Shown here piece after piece: positions 11,670-25,400 of a DNA stretch of 64,000 nt. The position numbers were made by a program, and so were the translations under genes. The DNA comes from Salminus brasiliensis (Eukaryota > Chordata > Actinopteri > Characiformes > Bryconidae), in the NCBI RefSeq assembly GCF_030463535.1, contig NC_132880.1:39031342-39095341 (forward strand), given 5' to 3'. The stretch's first letter is position 1, and the number at the start of each line of letters is the position of its first letter. The notes beneath the pieces were generated by a model. That model searched no databases, had not been told where the DNA came from, and saw only the letters and a list, made by a program, of their open reading frames with translations.

Positions 11670-12090
11670 TATCCTTAATAGTGGATCAGATACAGCAGTG
11701 CTGCTGGACTGAGCAACACCTCAGCATCCCTGAGCCCACCATCCAGAAATATCCAGCCAACAGCGCCCTGTGGGCAGCATCCTGTGACCAACACAAACCG
11801 TGCCAGCTGCTCTCTCTGGCTCTACATCTACAAAGTGGGCCGACTAGGTAGGAGTGTCTAATAGTGTGGACAGTGAGTGGACACAGTGTTTAAACACTCC
11901 AGCAGCACTGCTGTGCCTGATCCACTTGTACCAGAGCAACACACACTTACACACTGAGAATGACCCAGCACCCAAATAATAGCACTGGCTGCACTGTGGT
12001 GGTCCTGTGGGGTCCTGACAATTGGAGAATAGGATAAAAGGAAGCTAAGTAGTGTAATGTAATTATAGAGTATGTAATTATAGAGTGTAG
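11670..12090 (+). mobile_element. fragment of the long-TIR Tc1-type MITE family also at 13030
   Basis: It shares long stretches with 13480-13870: the 'CAGCAGTGCTGCTGGACTGA' segment, 'AGAAATATCCAGCCAACAGC', 'GGCAGCATCCTGTGACCA' and 'GAGAATGACCCA..ACCCAAATAATA'. Terminal repeats are missing or decayed. It has no coding capacity. Confidence 0.65.
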
Positions 12091-12101
12091 AAATTAGGTG
12101 G

Positions 12102-12103
<2 letters not shown>

Positions 12104-12168
<65 letters not shown>
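12104..12168. repeat. (TA)n microsatellite, ~65 bp
   Basis: A long pure TA run, only about 50 bp upstream of the ZNF143-like site of the C18orf21 promoter. Confidence 0.95.
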
Positions 12169-12169
<1 letters not shown>

Positions 12170-12214
12170 TTGATATTAGCATTTTTGGATTCCCTCACTA
12201 TTACCGAGTGTGTG

Positions 12215-12416
12215 CAGAAGAACTTCATTTCCCATAATCCCTGAGGTCACTCGCGAATGATTGTGGGTAGTCATAGCTGGACTAGCGTGTTAGCTTGTCG
12301 TCAACATTATTGTTATTGTCTTGATTCCCTCAGTCGCTTGAATATAACATCACCAGCGTTTTGTTTTGGTATTAAGGAACCTGTTGTGTGTCTGATCACT
12401 GCAGCCGTGAAGAACC
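12215..12416 (+). promoter_or_regulatory. C18orf21 promoter and 5' UTR with two ZNF143-type sites
   Basis: ACTTCATTTCCCATAATCC at 12222-12240 closely resembles the ZNF143/SBF consensus (ACTACAATTCCCA.AATGC). GATTGTGGGTAGT at 12259-12271 is a second, inverted, partial match (ACTACCCACAATC on the minus strand). There is no TATA box. The start codon lies about 150-180 bp further on in an adequate context (AACCATGG). ZNF143 sites are typical of housekeeping and RNA-processing gene promoters. Confidence 0.6.
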
Positions 12417-12514
12417 ATGGCTGACCCGAAGCTCCTCAGCAAAACCGAGATGTTTCTCATGAAGGCGTCTGCGCTGTTCACACACACGTGTCCAGAACAA
12501 GCGCGCTTCCTCAT
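12417..12514 (+). CDS. C18orf21: C18orf21 homologue, exon 1 (start codon)
   Basis: It encodes residues 1-32 plus two bases of codon 33 and ends at the strong donor AT|GTAAGT. It starts at ATG 12417, the only ATG upstream of the conserved CPEQARFLM block that gives a human-like length. Confidence 0.9.
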
Positions 12515-15500
12515 GTAAGTAAGGCATGGATCAGCCTGGTTTACACTTCAGCTGATCATCTTCAGAACTGTTTAATGGTTGGGATTCGACTCTGCAGGAT
12601 AGATCTCCAGGAGGACACAGTGTGGTGACTGCTAGATACTGATGGTGGCTTCTGTTGTAATGATGAAGGATCACCGCTAGATGGCAGACTCGCCACTGTT
12701 TACATGAGGCCCATTATCCCCACGTGTTTTTAGTCCCGGCTGGTAAAAGCTGCACTTGACCGGTCCACCAGCTCCTAATTATTATTAGTGGGGCAGCACG
12801 GTTTAGCCCACGGGTGCCATTAATTTATGACCATAACATAATTACACACCAGATCAGGAGTAAGACACTTCTGTTATAGTGGCTTGTACACAGAGAGGTT
12901 GTTCTTTAGTAAATGATGTGTTCAGTGTTTTGGATTTATTTGTAAATGAATAATACACAGAAGTGTGTATTGCCATGATACTGACTTCAATACAGCAAAA
13001 ATAAAAAGTGCCTTAATATGAAAAACACACGGATAAGCCTTAACATTAACACCACCTCTTTGTTTCTTCACTCATTGTCCATTTTATCAGCCCCACTTAC
13101 CATATAGGACCACTCGAGTTACAGACTGTAGTCCATCTGTTTCTCTCTATACTGTGTTAGTCTCCCTTCACCCTGTTCTTCAACTGGGACCCCCAGGACC
13201 ACCACAGAGCAGGTGTTATTTGGGTGGTGGGTCACTCTCTCATACCATAGCAACTCTTTAGCAGCACCCTAGCAATGCCTAGGATCCCATAGAAACCACC
13301 TGGAATACCATATCAACCACATTGCAACATTATAAGAACCACCTTGCAATATCACCTTATTGACCACACAGCAACAGCCTAACAACTGTCTGGATATGTG
13401 AACCACTAACCTTCTACATTCTGCCATTCCCTCTGAAATCTACTTTTCTTTTGAGGCAACTGGTGTATAGTATAGTTATTTGGGTTATTTGGGCAGTGAC
13501 ACTGACATGGGTGTCAGTGCTGTGTTAGTATGTGTTTGCTGGTACGAGTGGGTCAGAGTTTTACACACCTCAGCATCGCTGCTGGACTGAGATTAGTCCA
13601 CCAACCAGAAATATCCAGACAACAGCGTCCTGTAGGCAGCATCCTGTGACCACTGATGAAAGACTAGAGGATGACCAACACAAACTGTGCAGCACAGATG
13701 AGCTTCTGTCTCTGACCTTATATCTACAGAGTGGACCAACTAGATCAGACACACACTAAAACACCACCACCATGTCAGTGCAGTGCTGAGAATGACCCAC
13801 CATCCAAATAACACCTGCTCTGGGGTCCTGACCACCGACGAAAAGGGTGAAAGTAGGCTGACAAAGTAGTTGTGCTGTTATATCCAGCTTATGTGACTTA
13901 GAGGTATCTTTGAATTATTAGTCTATTCTAACTAGCTAAGGTTTTTTTTCTTGAGTAAATAGCAAAGCACTTTGTAAGTCGCTCTGGATAAGAGCGTCTG
14001 CTAAATGCCATAAATGTAAATGTAAATGTAAATGTTGAGACATATAAGTCAGGCTTGAGTCATAATCATGAACGTCAAGTTAGGTGGAGGATTTATGCTC
14101 TCAACACTTGGCTGTGGGCGGCAGCCGACTGCATCTGGACGTGCGTGTGCTGTACACAACAGTGTTCATGTGACACTGCTGTTCTGTTTGGTGTATGACC
14201 GTGACAAGCCTGGCACGTATTAAACTGAATGTACGCTGGAGAGTGTCTTCTAAAATGGTTAATCCTACAGCCCCGTCGCACACATGCACAAACACACATG
14301 CATGTTGTGTGTGTTCACTGTGTGGTATTTGGGAGATTTTCTTTGGAGCTGTTGTTGAACTTTATGCCAGCGACTGAGATCTATCAAGCTAAGTTATTGA
14401 AATGTCAGGAGGATTTGTAATGACGAGTCAAAGCCTTAAATCCTCTGAACTTCACAGATTTCATCTATGAGTTCAACCTGTGTGAGATTTTAGGGAGAGG
14501 TGTTGATATTGCAGTGGAGAAAATTGCCCAGATATGCTGGAATTGTGGCTGGATGTCCTGTGTGGGTTTGGGCCAAAATATCTAGCTTCCTGTCTGGATT
14601 AATAGTAATTATATTTATGGTGTAACCTCTTGTTTTGAGCTCCTGGACCACTTTCAAAACAACAGGGAGTTACTGAGTTAGCTTAGAATGTCCTGTTTTT
14701 TAGGCATTTATGAAGATCATCACTGGCTGAGGGGGGGGAATTCCTGATCCAGTGAATAGGCAGTGAGCATATCATCTCTTTGTTTAAAGGCATTAGCGGC
14801 TGAAATGTCTATCCACCATGTACACGTACACTGTATGTCCAAATGTTCGTGGACAGCCCTCCAAATGAATGCTTTCAGCTACTTTAAGTTGCACCCATTG
14901 CTGACACGACTGTGCAAATGTTTATCACAGTGCACACAGCTTATGTAGGCCCAGTAGAGAAGTATTGCCAATAGAATAGGAGACTCTAGAGCAGATTAAC
15001 ATGAACCTAATGGCACCACGCCTAATGTCAGGCATGGACTAGAGGGGTAAAAAGTCCCCAAGCATTGAGCTGTGGAGCAGTGTAACTGTGTTCTCTGGAA
15101 TGATTGATGGTGCTTCATCCAATACTTTTGGGATGAGTTGATCACCCAACATTCTGACCTCACTATGGTTCTTTTGGATACTGGGTGCAATCAGATCCTC
15201 ACATCAATGCTCCATAATTTAATAGAAAGCCATCTCTGGACAGTAGGGAGTGTAATTCAGCAGGACAAATCCTTTTTGAATTTTTTTTTAATACCTATGA
15301 TTTCGGAAGAAACAGTGAATGAGCAGGTGTCCCAATACTTTTGCCCATATAGTATATGCTATCTGTGTGTCTTTTAAGACAATAAATTATAGTTATATAA
15401 TCAGAGTCATATGTCAGGAAAGACCTGATGAACAGCAGGTGGCTCTTCTACAATTTAGGAGCAGCTACAAATAGGCTCGATCTCCATGTCCCATTAACTG

Positions 15501-16387
15501 GGACTGCGGAGTAGCCTTCAGCAATTTAGCCAAGAGATAATTGTGTAACTTATCTTAGATGAAACGTCATTTCCGTCCCTGGCCAGTGCTGTAGCCCTGC
15601 ATGCTTCAGATGTTTGCCTCATTGTACATATTAAACCCTTCACATTCCTCCTGCCCCCTTACGAATAAGGTGTCAGCTCTGACTCACACCCAAGCCTGTA
15701 CGCAACTTACTGGAAGCCTCATGTCTGTTATATGTGGACCATGACAGCCAGTGTTGATTAAGTGCTCGAAAGGACGCTCGCAAGTTGCTTATTTCGTGGT
15801 TGGAATGGTTCCTGTTAAGCCTTTTCACATACTAGGACCAGACTGAGCAGCTGCTATTCGGGGTGTGTAGCCGCCTGCCCGTAGTGCCCATCGATCAGAC
15901 CCTTTAGCTGGAATTACTCCTGCCCTGTACATTAAAGCTATCTGCCGACTTGTGTGGTGACCATAATGTTCTTTTTTTCCCCTTCTTTCCTTTTTATCAG
16001 GCGTCCACTGAGAGCCCCCTTCATCCTGAGTGCTTTGTTGATAGCATCTCTGAGAGGGTTTCGTGTAGTCCCGGATGTTTATCTGACTTGAGTGTGCACT
16101 TATAAGGAGATGCGTTAGAGGTATTTTAATTACATTTACACAAGAGGCCTTTACAGTGGAGTAGAGGACTGATTGAGACGCTGAGCATTCTTAAAACAGG
16201 CTGCTAAAACACAATCACTGTAACTGATTGTTAATAAAGCAGATTGCATAAAAATGCCCCATTTGCTTTGGTAATGTGACTTTACAGAGTGATTCAGTTT
16301 GATTACAGTTTTTAGGAATCAGTCCAATCATAACATCTCGAATTTCCTAATTATAGTTGGGCATTGCTAAGCAATATTTGTATCTAA

Positions 16388-16432
<45 letters not shown>

Positions 16433-19400
16433 TTTTTTTTTCATTATATATTTTTTTTCATTATATTTTTGGTAGGATTTTTTTTTTGTTTGTTTTAAAT
16501 CATGGGATGCAAACATTTGTCATCCTTTTATGATATTACAAATACACTAATAACACCCAGCAAACCACATATTTGTCTAAAATCCGAACAGTTGGATTGT
16601 TTTCCTAAAACTAAAGAAGAGTGTTTCCTAAACAGAATGCAGAGTGATCGCACAACATGAGAAAATCCCAGGTGGTTGCTATGTCTCACTAGGTAGTTAC
16701 TATGGAGTTGCAAGGCGGTTGCTGTGCTGACTATACTTGTCTAAAATGCAATTAGTTGATAGTTGATAGATTCCTGGAACTAGAAAAATGCATTGAAGAA
16801 AAAGTGATTTGAAAACCTAAGCCTGGTGGTTACTATGGGGTCGCTAAACGGTAACTGTGCTTTTCTCCTTGACGAAAATTTGGACTGTGCTCATAAAACT
16901 AGAAGAAATGCAGAGTGATTACATAACTTGAGCAATTCCCATGTGGTTGCTATTGGGTTGCTAGGCTCTTTCTGTGCTGTCGTACAAGTCATTTCACAGC
17001 TTCACTAATTCCAAGGTAGCTGCTGTAGTGTTTCTAGGTGGTTGCTATGGGGTTGCTGGGCGATGGCTGTGCTGTTCACCTTGTCTAAAATTCAAACAGT
17101 TGGACTGTGTTCATAGAACTAGAAGAGTCCATTTCCTGAACTACAGTATGATCGCACAACCTGAGTAATTACCAGATGGTTGCTATGTGTTACTAAATGG
17201 TTGCTGTTGGGTTGCTAGATTTTTCCTGTGCTGTTCCTGTACGTTTCCTAAACCAATGCAGGATGATTGCTCAACTTGAGCAAGATGGTTGCTATGGGGT
17301 TGCTGGGCTGTTTCTGTGCTGTTGTACTTGCCTTGCTTAGACCAGTTGGTTGTATCTCTAAATGTAGAAAAGAAAGGAACTGGTGAGTGATTTTCACAGA
17401 TTAAGAAATTCACTCGTAGTTGCTAGGGGGTTGCCAGATGGTTGATATGGGGTTGCTAGGTGGTTGCTATGCTGTTCTGTTTCTCTAAAATCTGAGCAGT
17501 TGGATTGGCAAACAGAATGCAAAGGGGCTGCACGGCTTAAGAAATTCCCTGGTTGGTTGCTGTGGGGTTGCTAGGTGGTTGCTGTGCTGTTCTGCTTGCC
17601 TAATAGTCAAACATTTGGATTGTGTTCCAAACATTAGAAATGTTAGGGGTTACTGTGCTGTTCCACTTGCATTAAACTTGATTGTTTCAGACCTCAGATC
17701 AGCTGAACAGTAAACCGGGAACAGCAAACTCCAGCCCTGGAGATCTACAGCCCTACAGTGTATAGATTTAATCCCCCTGTCTGTTATACCGAGAAGCTCC
17801 TTCAGATGGATTGGGTGTTGTAGAAGCAAAGCTGCGACTTCCCAGTTAACAAGTCAAAAACTAAGCATGAACTGTGTGTACAGCATACAGCAACATCCAG
17901 CAGGAGCCGAACCACACCGTGGAATACTTACGGATATCGGACTCCCATTTTCCTTGGAGATTTTTTACATTTTAAAATCTAGTAAACTAGTATTTGATGT
18001 TTAAAGGAAAATATCTAGGGTGCTTCTCTTCAGTTTTCTGTTCTGTGCTTTCTCCGACAAGTCCAAAATCCAGCGTACAGCAGATTAAGTAGAAAACTTG
18101 CCAGACCTGTATATTTTGTTTTTGACATAGGACGAGATACCTGGTTGCAGAAAGTTTGAGAACCCCTGCTTTGCAGTGTAATTGCTCATTAGACTTTCAC
18201 GTTTTATGGCAGCTGTCAGGATGTTGAGTGTGTTTAAAAACAACAATCACAGCGTGTTCAGAATGGTGGGCTGCTTCTCTCACCCACGTTTCTGCACCTT
18301 GCCCAACAGATCTGTTTTTGTAATTTTATAGCTAATAAAATGCACAACAGCTGCCAACTCATAAAATAACCCTACCTTTTCTCTTGTCTTTGTTTCAGGC
18401 AGAGGCATCAGATAATTGGTAAGTTACATGAGGCATTTAAACTGTATTACTTCAGTGTTATTTATTTCCTTGGACTGGATTGTTGTTTTGACCTTGGTGG
18501 GGCCTTGGTAATAGAATAGCAGTCTTTATAATAGACTTTGGGGGCATATAGAGTTAGCAAAAGACTAGTAACCCCTGACAATGCCTATAAGCCCATATAA
18601 TAAACACAGGCTGTACACACATATATATACACACACACACACACACACTCTCTGGCCCTATCCCAGGCTTAAAGCCTGCTTCTCTGCAGAGCGAGATGAC
18701 CACATATTGGAAAAGATGTAAGAATTTTTATCTGTTACATGAAAGAAATACCTGTCAGCCTCAAAATAGCGCAAGCCATCACCTGCTGTGTTTTAGTTAA
18801 CAGGCCAAAACTCTCATGAGGTTTTATCCTGTATTCTAGCTCCTGTCCTGCCAGAGACTGTGCTCTGCCCCTTCTGTTTCCAGTGGCGCCAACCGGGTGA
18901 GTGCCGCATGCGGGTGAGGCCCAAGCGCAGGCCATCGGCGCGAGTGAAGAGGCTGCTCAGGAGAGAGGCGGCCCACAAGAGGCTCAGTTCAGAAGAAATG
19001 AAGGTTCTCCAGAAGTTCAGAAAGGCCTCCAATGTTCTGGTGAGCGTCTGTACACCAAACTGAGTGCACTGCATATGCAGACCAGATCTAATCATCACAA
19101 GAATCACTAGGGCTGTGTATTGGCAAGAACCAGGTGATGCGATATGTTTCACAATACAGGAGTTATGATTTAATGTATTGTGATGTATATTGCAATATTG
19201 AAAGCAAGGTGCTATTTTACCATTTTTCAGACTAATTTTAGGAGTAAAAAGATTTTATGCAATCTGAGCAGTAGGTTTTAAACAGTGCATACCACTGCCA
19301 TCTAGTGGTTGGGGTTTAAACAACACAAAATGAACCACTGGAAGGCCCTTTGATTTCTGCGCATGGGGGGGACAGAATGGCAGAATTGAGATGATATTTT

Positions 19401-22400
19401 CACTCCTGGGCTCCCCCTAGAGGTGATCGAGTGTAACCTACTTTCTTCCCGCTGGCGTTAATATAAATTACACTTTGAGCCCCCCCTTGTGGACGTCTAT
19501 AAATGTGCGTTTTGTAAGGGAAAAGTGCTACACTATTTACACCACCCTAAATGTAAGTAATGTAAATGTCAGTGCAGCAAAAACAGACCTGTGTGTAACA
19601 AAGCATTTAGTGGTAGTTTACCCACTATCTCCTGCCTTAACTGCAACTCACAAATAACCTTTAGAGATAGCAATGTCCTTAACATAGGTGTCACAGTGTA
19701 CAAATAAGGCAGCTGACCTAGGCTGATGGCATTTTGTTTGGTATTTAAACACTGTTTTCCCATCAGACTGATAAAACGGCGCATATCAGCATGTCTAGTG
19801 TTAGCCAGTCAGATTGTAACTGACAAATATATGATTGATGAATATAGGATGGTCCATGTGCCTCATTGAGGAGACTGTCTGAGGCTGGATTAGGGTACTA
19901 TACTACTACCACTCTGTTTTCAGAAATATAGAGGATATGAAAGACCAGGAAAATATGTATGCGGCAAAGTCTGCTCACTCTGAAGTTCTAGTTTTAATGA
20001 TATGTGGTTCAGAGTAGTTCTTGGGAATGCAAATGCTGTCATTCTGTTCAGCGTCTGGGCCACGTCCACACGAGCACAGTGGATAACAGGCAGATAGCAG
20101 AATGTGGCTGCTCATTCGGCTAAGGACAATGGAAATGCTGTGGCCCATTACAGGGGCTGTTTCTGTGCCCCAGGCTGAGAGGGAAAGTACCATCGACGTG
20201 GCCCTCTGCATGTCTGCCATTGACTTTGCAGCCTCATTAGAATGCAGAACAAGCAGAGAGGAATGTTGGCATGGAATCCCCGTTGGGACACTTCACCGCC
20301 ACAGCAGAGACTTTTAGACATAGAAATTTAATTTAAATTGAATTTAAATTTAATTGTCTTCTTCAGCCCTCTTTGTATGTGAAGCGACTGCTAAGTATTT
20401 AGTGGTGGTGGTAAATTTAGGGTTTCGGTTTTATTGTAGTAGTACAAACCCTCCCAGGATTCCCACTTTCTTTAGGAAAACATTTTCCAGGACATTTTTT
20501 GCCATGACCTACCGTGCTGTACAGTACATGACAACATGCATACAAATAACTTATTAAAAGTGTCTTAGTATAAATTGATTGTACACTCATGGTTACTGGA
20601 TTTTGATGATTAAGGTCAGGATGTTTGATTCCCCCCCCCCACCTCATCTGTAACTCCCCAACTTATCCCAAAGGTATTGTATGGAGCACCATCACTCCAG
20701 AGAAGACTGTTCCACTGCTCCACAGCTTAATGCTGGTGGGCGTTATAGATCTGTAGCCCCGGTCTGGCATTAGGCATGGTGCCAATAGGTTTATGTTTAT
20801 CTGTTATGCAGACAGTCTTATTCTACTGGTAGTACTTTCTTACATGGACTAGAAAAGCTGTTTGTGCGCATTTGTACATCTGTGTCAGCAATGGGAGCAA
20901 CGTAAAGTAGCTGAATGGATTCATTATAAGGGGTGTCCACAAACATTTGAACATATGGTGTATTTGGATAATGATAAAGTATAAAGTATGTTTTTACAAT
21001 AAATGTGAAGAATTTCTAAAGAATTTCTAAAATCTGACTTTAGTTTTTCAGGTTTACGGTATCTCTTCATCTCTCAGTTGAATGGGGTCTTATTGTCAAG
21101 CTGAATAACAGGATGAACATGGTGGCCATGTAACATTTCTGTCCACATGACAGTGCAGCATTAAAGATTTTAATAAATACAGCATCAGAAAATAAAATAT
21201 GCAATCTGAGTGGCTCACCCCCTTAGCAGCTTTCTCGTTTTCCTGGAGACTGGAAAATTAGTCCCTAAATTTCCGGGTTTTCCAGATTTTCCAGGCTGTG
21301 TGGAAACTCTGCCCTCTGTGTCATACAAAAGAGTGGTATACGTGCTAAATCACACTGTTTTAATAGCTTAATGTTACTGATACTGAGAGGGAAGGATCTC
21401 TGGGGAAACATTAGTTGGAGTGTGTAGATAGTGTTCATAGTGCGTGTGTGTGTCAGCGCTTGGCAAAAGGATCAGGAATGAAATACATGTGAGTGAACTG
21501 CTGAAAGGAAAGTCAGGAAAGTTCATCTTTGTTGACCTCTGCCTGGCCTACAAAGTCATGTTTGGGCATGGAGGATGTCGCCCATGCTGTCTGTTGCACT
21601 GCATATGATCTTTCTCCATTCCCTCATCATTCACATTTTGTTTTCCTTTGATATGTATTTCTAGCCATGCAAATGATCTTTGCATATGCATATTATGACA
21701 CAAGGGTCTCTTAAAATATGTGCACACAGCAATGTCTGATTTGCAGTGACATATTGCCATTACTAATTTGGTCCATTGAAATAGTTGGCAATTCCCAGGG
21801 CTTCAGTTTCACCTACCATCAATAGCTTTCCAGCGTCCAGCTGGACAAGATGACTTCTCTGCTGCTCAGCGTGACTGTTCAGCGTCTGTGTGTAGAATAC
21901 TATTAATCACACGTTTCAGTCCCTGTTTGGTTGTCTCATGCTGGGCCGGTTGGAAATGGTGATTAGGAGAAATTAGGAGAAAGTGGTTCAGTTCTACTAG
22001 GATTGATTTTGTTTTCTCCTTTAATTGTTTTGTTTATCTGTAAGTGGTGAAGCTCTGCGGCCTGGCCAGCAATCGTGCATTCACGAGTGAAAAGAGTAGC
22101 AGGCCTAAATGTATCAGCCAGCAAAAATAGCCAAGAAGCGAATTGCGCTTTGTAGACACGTGAACCCAGCTGCACGTGGCTGGTACAAAAGGCTATGATA
22201 TTTTATGCTTGTTTGCAACCAACCTACACCCTTTGATCGTCATCTGCATTGACATCTGTCAAAGAGGTAGATATATTAGGCAGCAAGTGAACAGTCAGTT
22301 CTTGAAGGTGGTCGTTTGTGTTAAATAGTGTTCAGGCATAAGAATCTAAGACAATTTGACAGAAGCTAAATTGTGATGGCTAGACGACTGGGTCAGAACA

Positions 22401-25400
22401 TCTCCAAAACACCGGACAGGTCTTGTGGTATGTGACAGGGTCATGGGCACCTAAGGCTCATTAATGTGAGGCCCTACCTCCCATATTTGTTGTGGTGGCA
22501 CAAGGGATACATATATTACTTTTGTCATAATTTGAATTGTTTCACAATTTCATGATGAGTCAACCAATAGAAATGTTCCAAAATGTTCTGGAATAAAAAC
22601 TTTTTTTTTTTAATATATAACCTTGACTATTGTTTATTGAAAGTGAACTATTTAAAACCTATATATCTGTCTATTTCAGATAGATCGATCTTTTCTGTTG
22701 GTTTTTTTTTTGCGCTTTTGTTTGATTTTATTTATTTATTTATTTATTTTCTTTCTTTCTTTCCTTTTTTTGATACTTTGGTTTAGAAAGTAGAAGCTGC
22801 TTAAGGGAACCATTTCCACTGAAGAGACCAAAGCATCCGACACCCAGTATGTTTATCAATGGATAAGATGACAGAGCGGAAGAGGCAAAGCGGGGGTTGT
22901 TTGGCCTTGGAGTTTTAATCAGTCTGAGCAAACGGCACGTTGTTCACGTGCAAGCGCTGTCAGGTCTTTAGTGAATTATTTCAAGCATCCTTTCTCCGGT
23001 ATGTCTCCGTCAACAAGCAGGGATGATGGCTATTTTATCTGTCCTGACAGGACACTCTATAAATAGTCTCCAGTCTACATTACTCCGACTTAACTTCATT
23101 ATGATGGTTTTAAACGAGTGAACTTTTAGTAGTGGATAAAGAGATATGACTCCTGCTTTGAAATGCTATCTATCTGTTGTGTAGTACTGAGAGTCTCTTG
23201 GGTGAAGCACAGCAGTCGAGGGCCATAGGCTTAAAGACCACCTCGGTGTATCTCATTTCCCATACATACTTCCCCCGTTGGCTCCATCCGGCACGTGCCA
23301 CTGTCCTGATCTGCTATTATCACCTTGGATGCGGAATTCGTGGGACAAGATGATTAACTGCCGTGTCTCTGCATCCTCTACATCACCTTAAACCGGGCTT
23401 GAGCCCCATTTTAGACTGATCAAGTTTCAGGTTAACTCTGTTAAACTGTTTTTTTAAGTCCTCAGAAGATTATTAAGGTCTTGCTGGCTGTGTTCTTAGC
23501 AACATGATTTGGAAGATTAAAGGAATACCTCAGTGTTGTTCAACCTTTGCCTCATCTATTTACAGTAATCGCATGAAAATGTATATGTACATAAAAAAAA
23601 AATAAGAACAGAAAGCCTTTTGAATTAAAACACACTTATAAAAGGAGCTACAGGACTGGCTGATTGACTTCTGTGATAACTGTTTATAATATTTTACTAC
23701 AGGAAGTACAGGAAAATGCATCCATGGTAATGGACTGTATGCTATAGATGTAGCAGATGGATATTAGCTTATAAATGCTGGAATATTAATTTTAATAGAT
23801 TTTAATGCTTAATGTGTCCTAATCCTAAAACAGTTTTTGTACAAGATGGGATTTGATGCGGCTGTTCATCATTTACATTGATATTTCCTATTCAGTGTTT
23901 GCTTCGTGATTAGTGGCTAGTGTTCTATTCATCATGGAAAAACTGACCATTGTTGAGTGATATCTAGGGATGCACAATAATATGTCATGTCAGTGTTGAC
24001 AGACCTGGTTAGGGTTATTCGGACATGGTTAGATTTAACTGATATTTCAAACTGATATTTAATGACTTTTTTTTGTACTCTGAAAGAGCAGCATGTCTCA
24101 GTAATGATGATTAAGCTTAAAATGTGCATTTTGTTTATTTTATTTATTCATTGTTTGCCAATAACTTAAGCTAACATTTTCTTCGTGTACATATCTGCCA
24201 ATCCTGAAACAGGTGCTGACGCATAAACATGTATTTTATGTAGAAAGAAACTAGATTGAGCAATTATTTGCTGCGCAGTTATTGTGATAAATTGTGTTAT
24301 CGCGATATTATGACACCTCTGATGTGAGCTTTATAGAGCCTTACCTCTGTTGCAATTGCATGATTTTTTAAAAGGATAAAGGATAAAGGTGCACGTATTC
24401 GCCTGTTTTGCGCAATGGGTCCATTGAGCTCTATGCTTGGTGAAGTCAGTTTGCTTGCCAGATTGATGTATAATAGTAAACAGTCAGATAATAAGCGTTA
24501 TTTACTTTAAGACTTTAGGACGCTTGCTCATGTAATAATTATATTCATTAAATGTCTTCAGTGTAAAGTAAAAACAAACGACTTGGCTTTGGTGTTCCAG
24601 TACCAGTGGAAGGGATGGTACTGTGTGCTGTGCAGAGGTTTTGGGCACCTAAGCGCATTATTAAAAAAACCTTTATAATAAGTTTGTACATCATTTCTAA
24701 TTAATTTATTTTTTGGTAAGACCACCAGATCACATTATAACAGGTGCATGTTAACACATACTGTAAAAAGAAATAAATAAAACAAGAAAAGTTTTTATTT
24801 TGGAAGAAAGTAGTTGAGATCTCCAGATTTCTCCTGGACGCCCCAAACAGCCTGCTTAGGGATGTGTTAAATTCCATCAACAGCTCTCCTAATTTACCAA
24901 TCCAGGTGTTGGAGGATGGCTATAAATAATACTAGACTTCTATGAAGAGAGCTTTGGGGATAATTTAATGTATAAATGGTTTTTGTATTTACTCCTATAA
25001 AATGGTGCTTAGGAGTATCCATGCGAAACTCTGGAAATTGGCTCAAAATTCCTTTATGTGTGCATCTCTACTAAACGGCATCTATTGCCCAGAGCATCTT
25101 TTCTTTTAGCTTCTTAATTGCTCCTCCCTACCCTTCAACAGTCTGTTCACAGCTCCTGATGTGGGTGACATCCTGTTTTCCCCTGGAGTGGCCTGCCCAT
25201 GTTTGGGTAAAAGGGATCAGTTGTTCTGGAGAGCAGATGGGTCTCAACGTTTCGATAACGGTGCACACTTACCCACCCACACAAGCAGACGTTTGCTGCT
25301 CTTCCATATGAAGGGCAGCTGTGCCTGCTAAAGCCACGGTACCAAGGTCACAGCAGCCAGCCTAGCCCAGCTTGCGGCTAGGAGGGTATTTTAGGAGCCT

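Noticed and set aside
18814-19152. 112-residue minus-strand frame opposite C18orf21 exon 3
   Set aside because: Antisense shadow of a well-supported exon.
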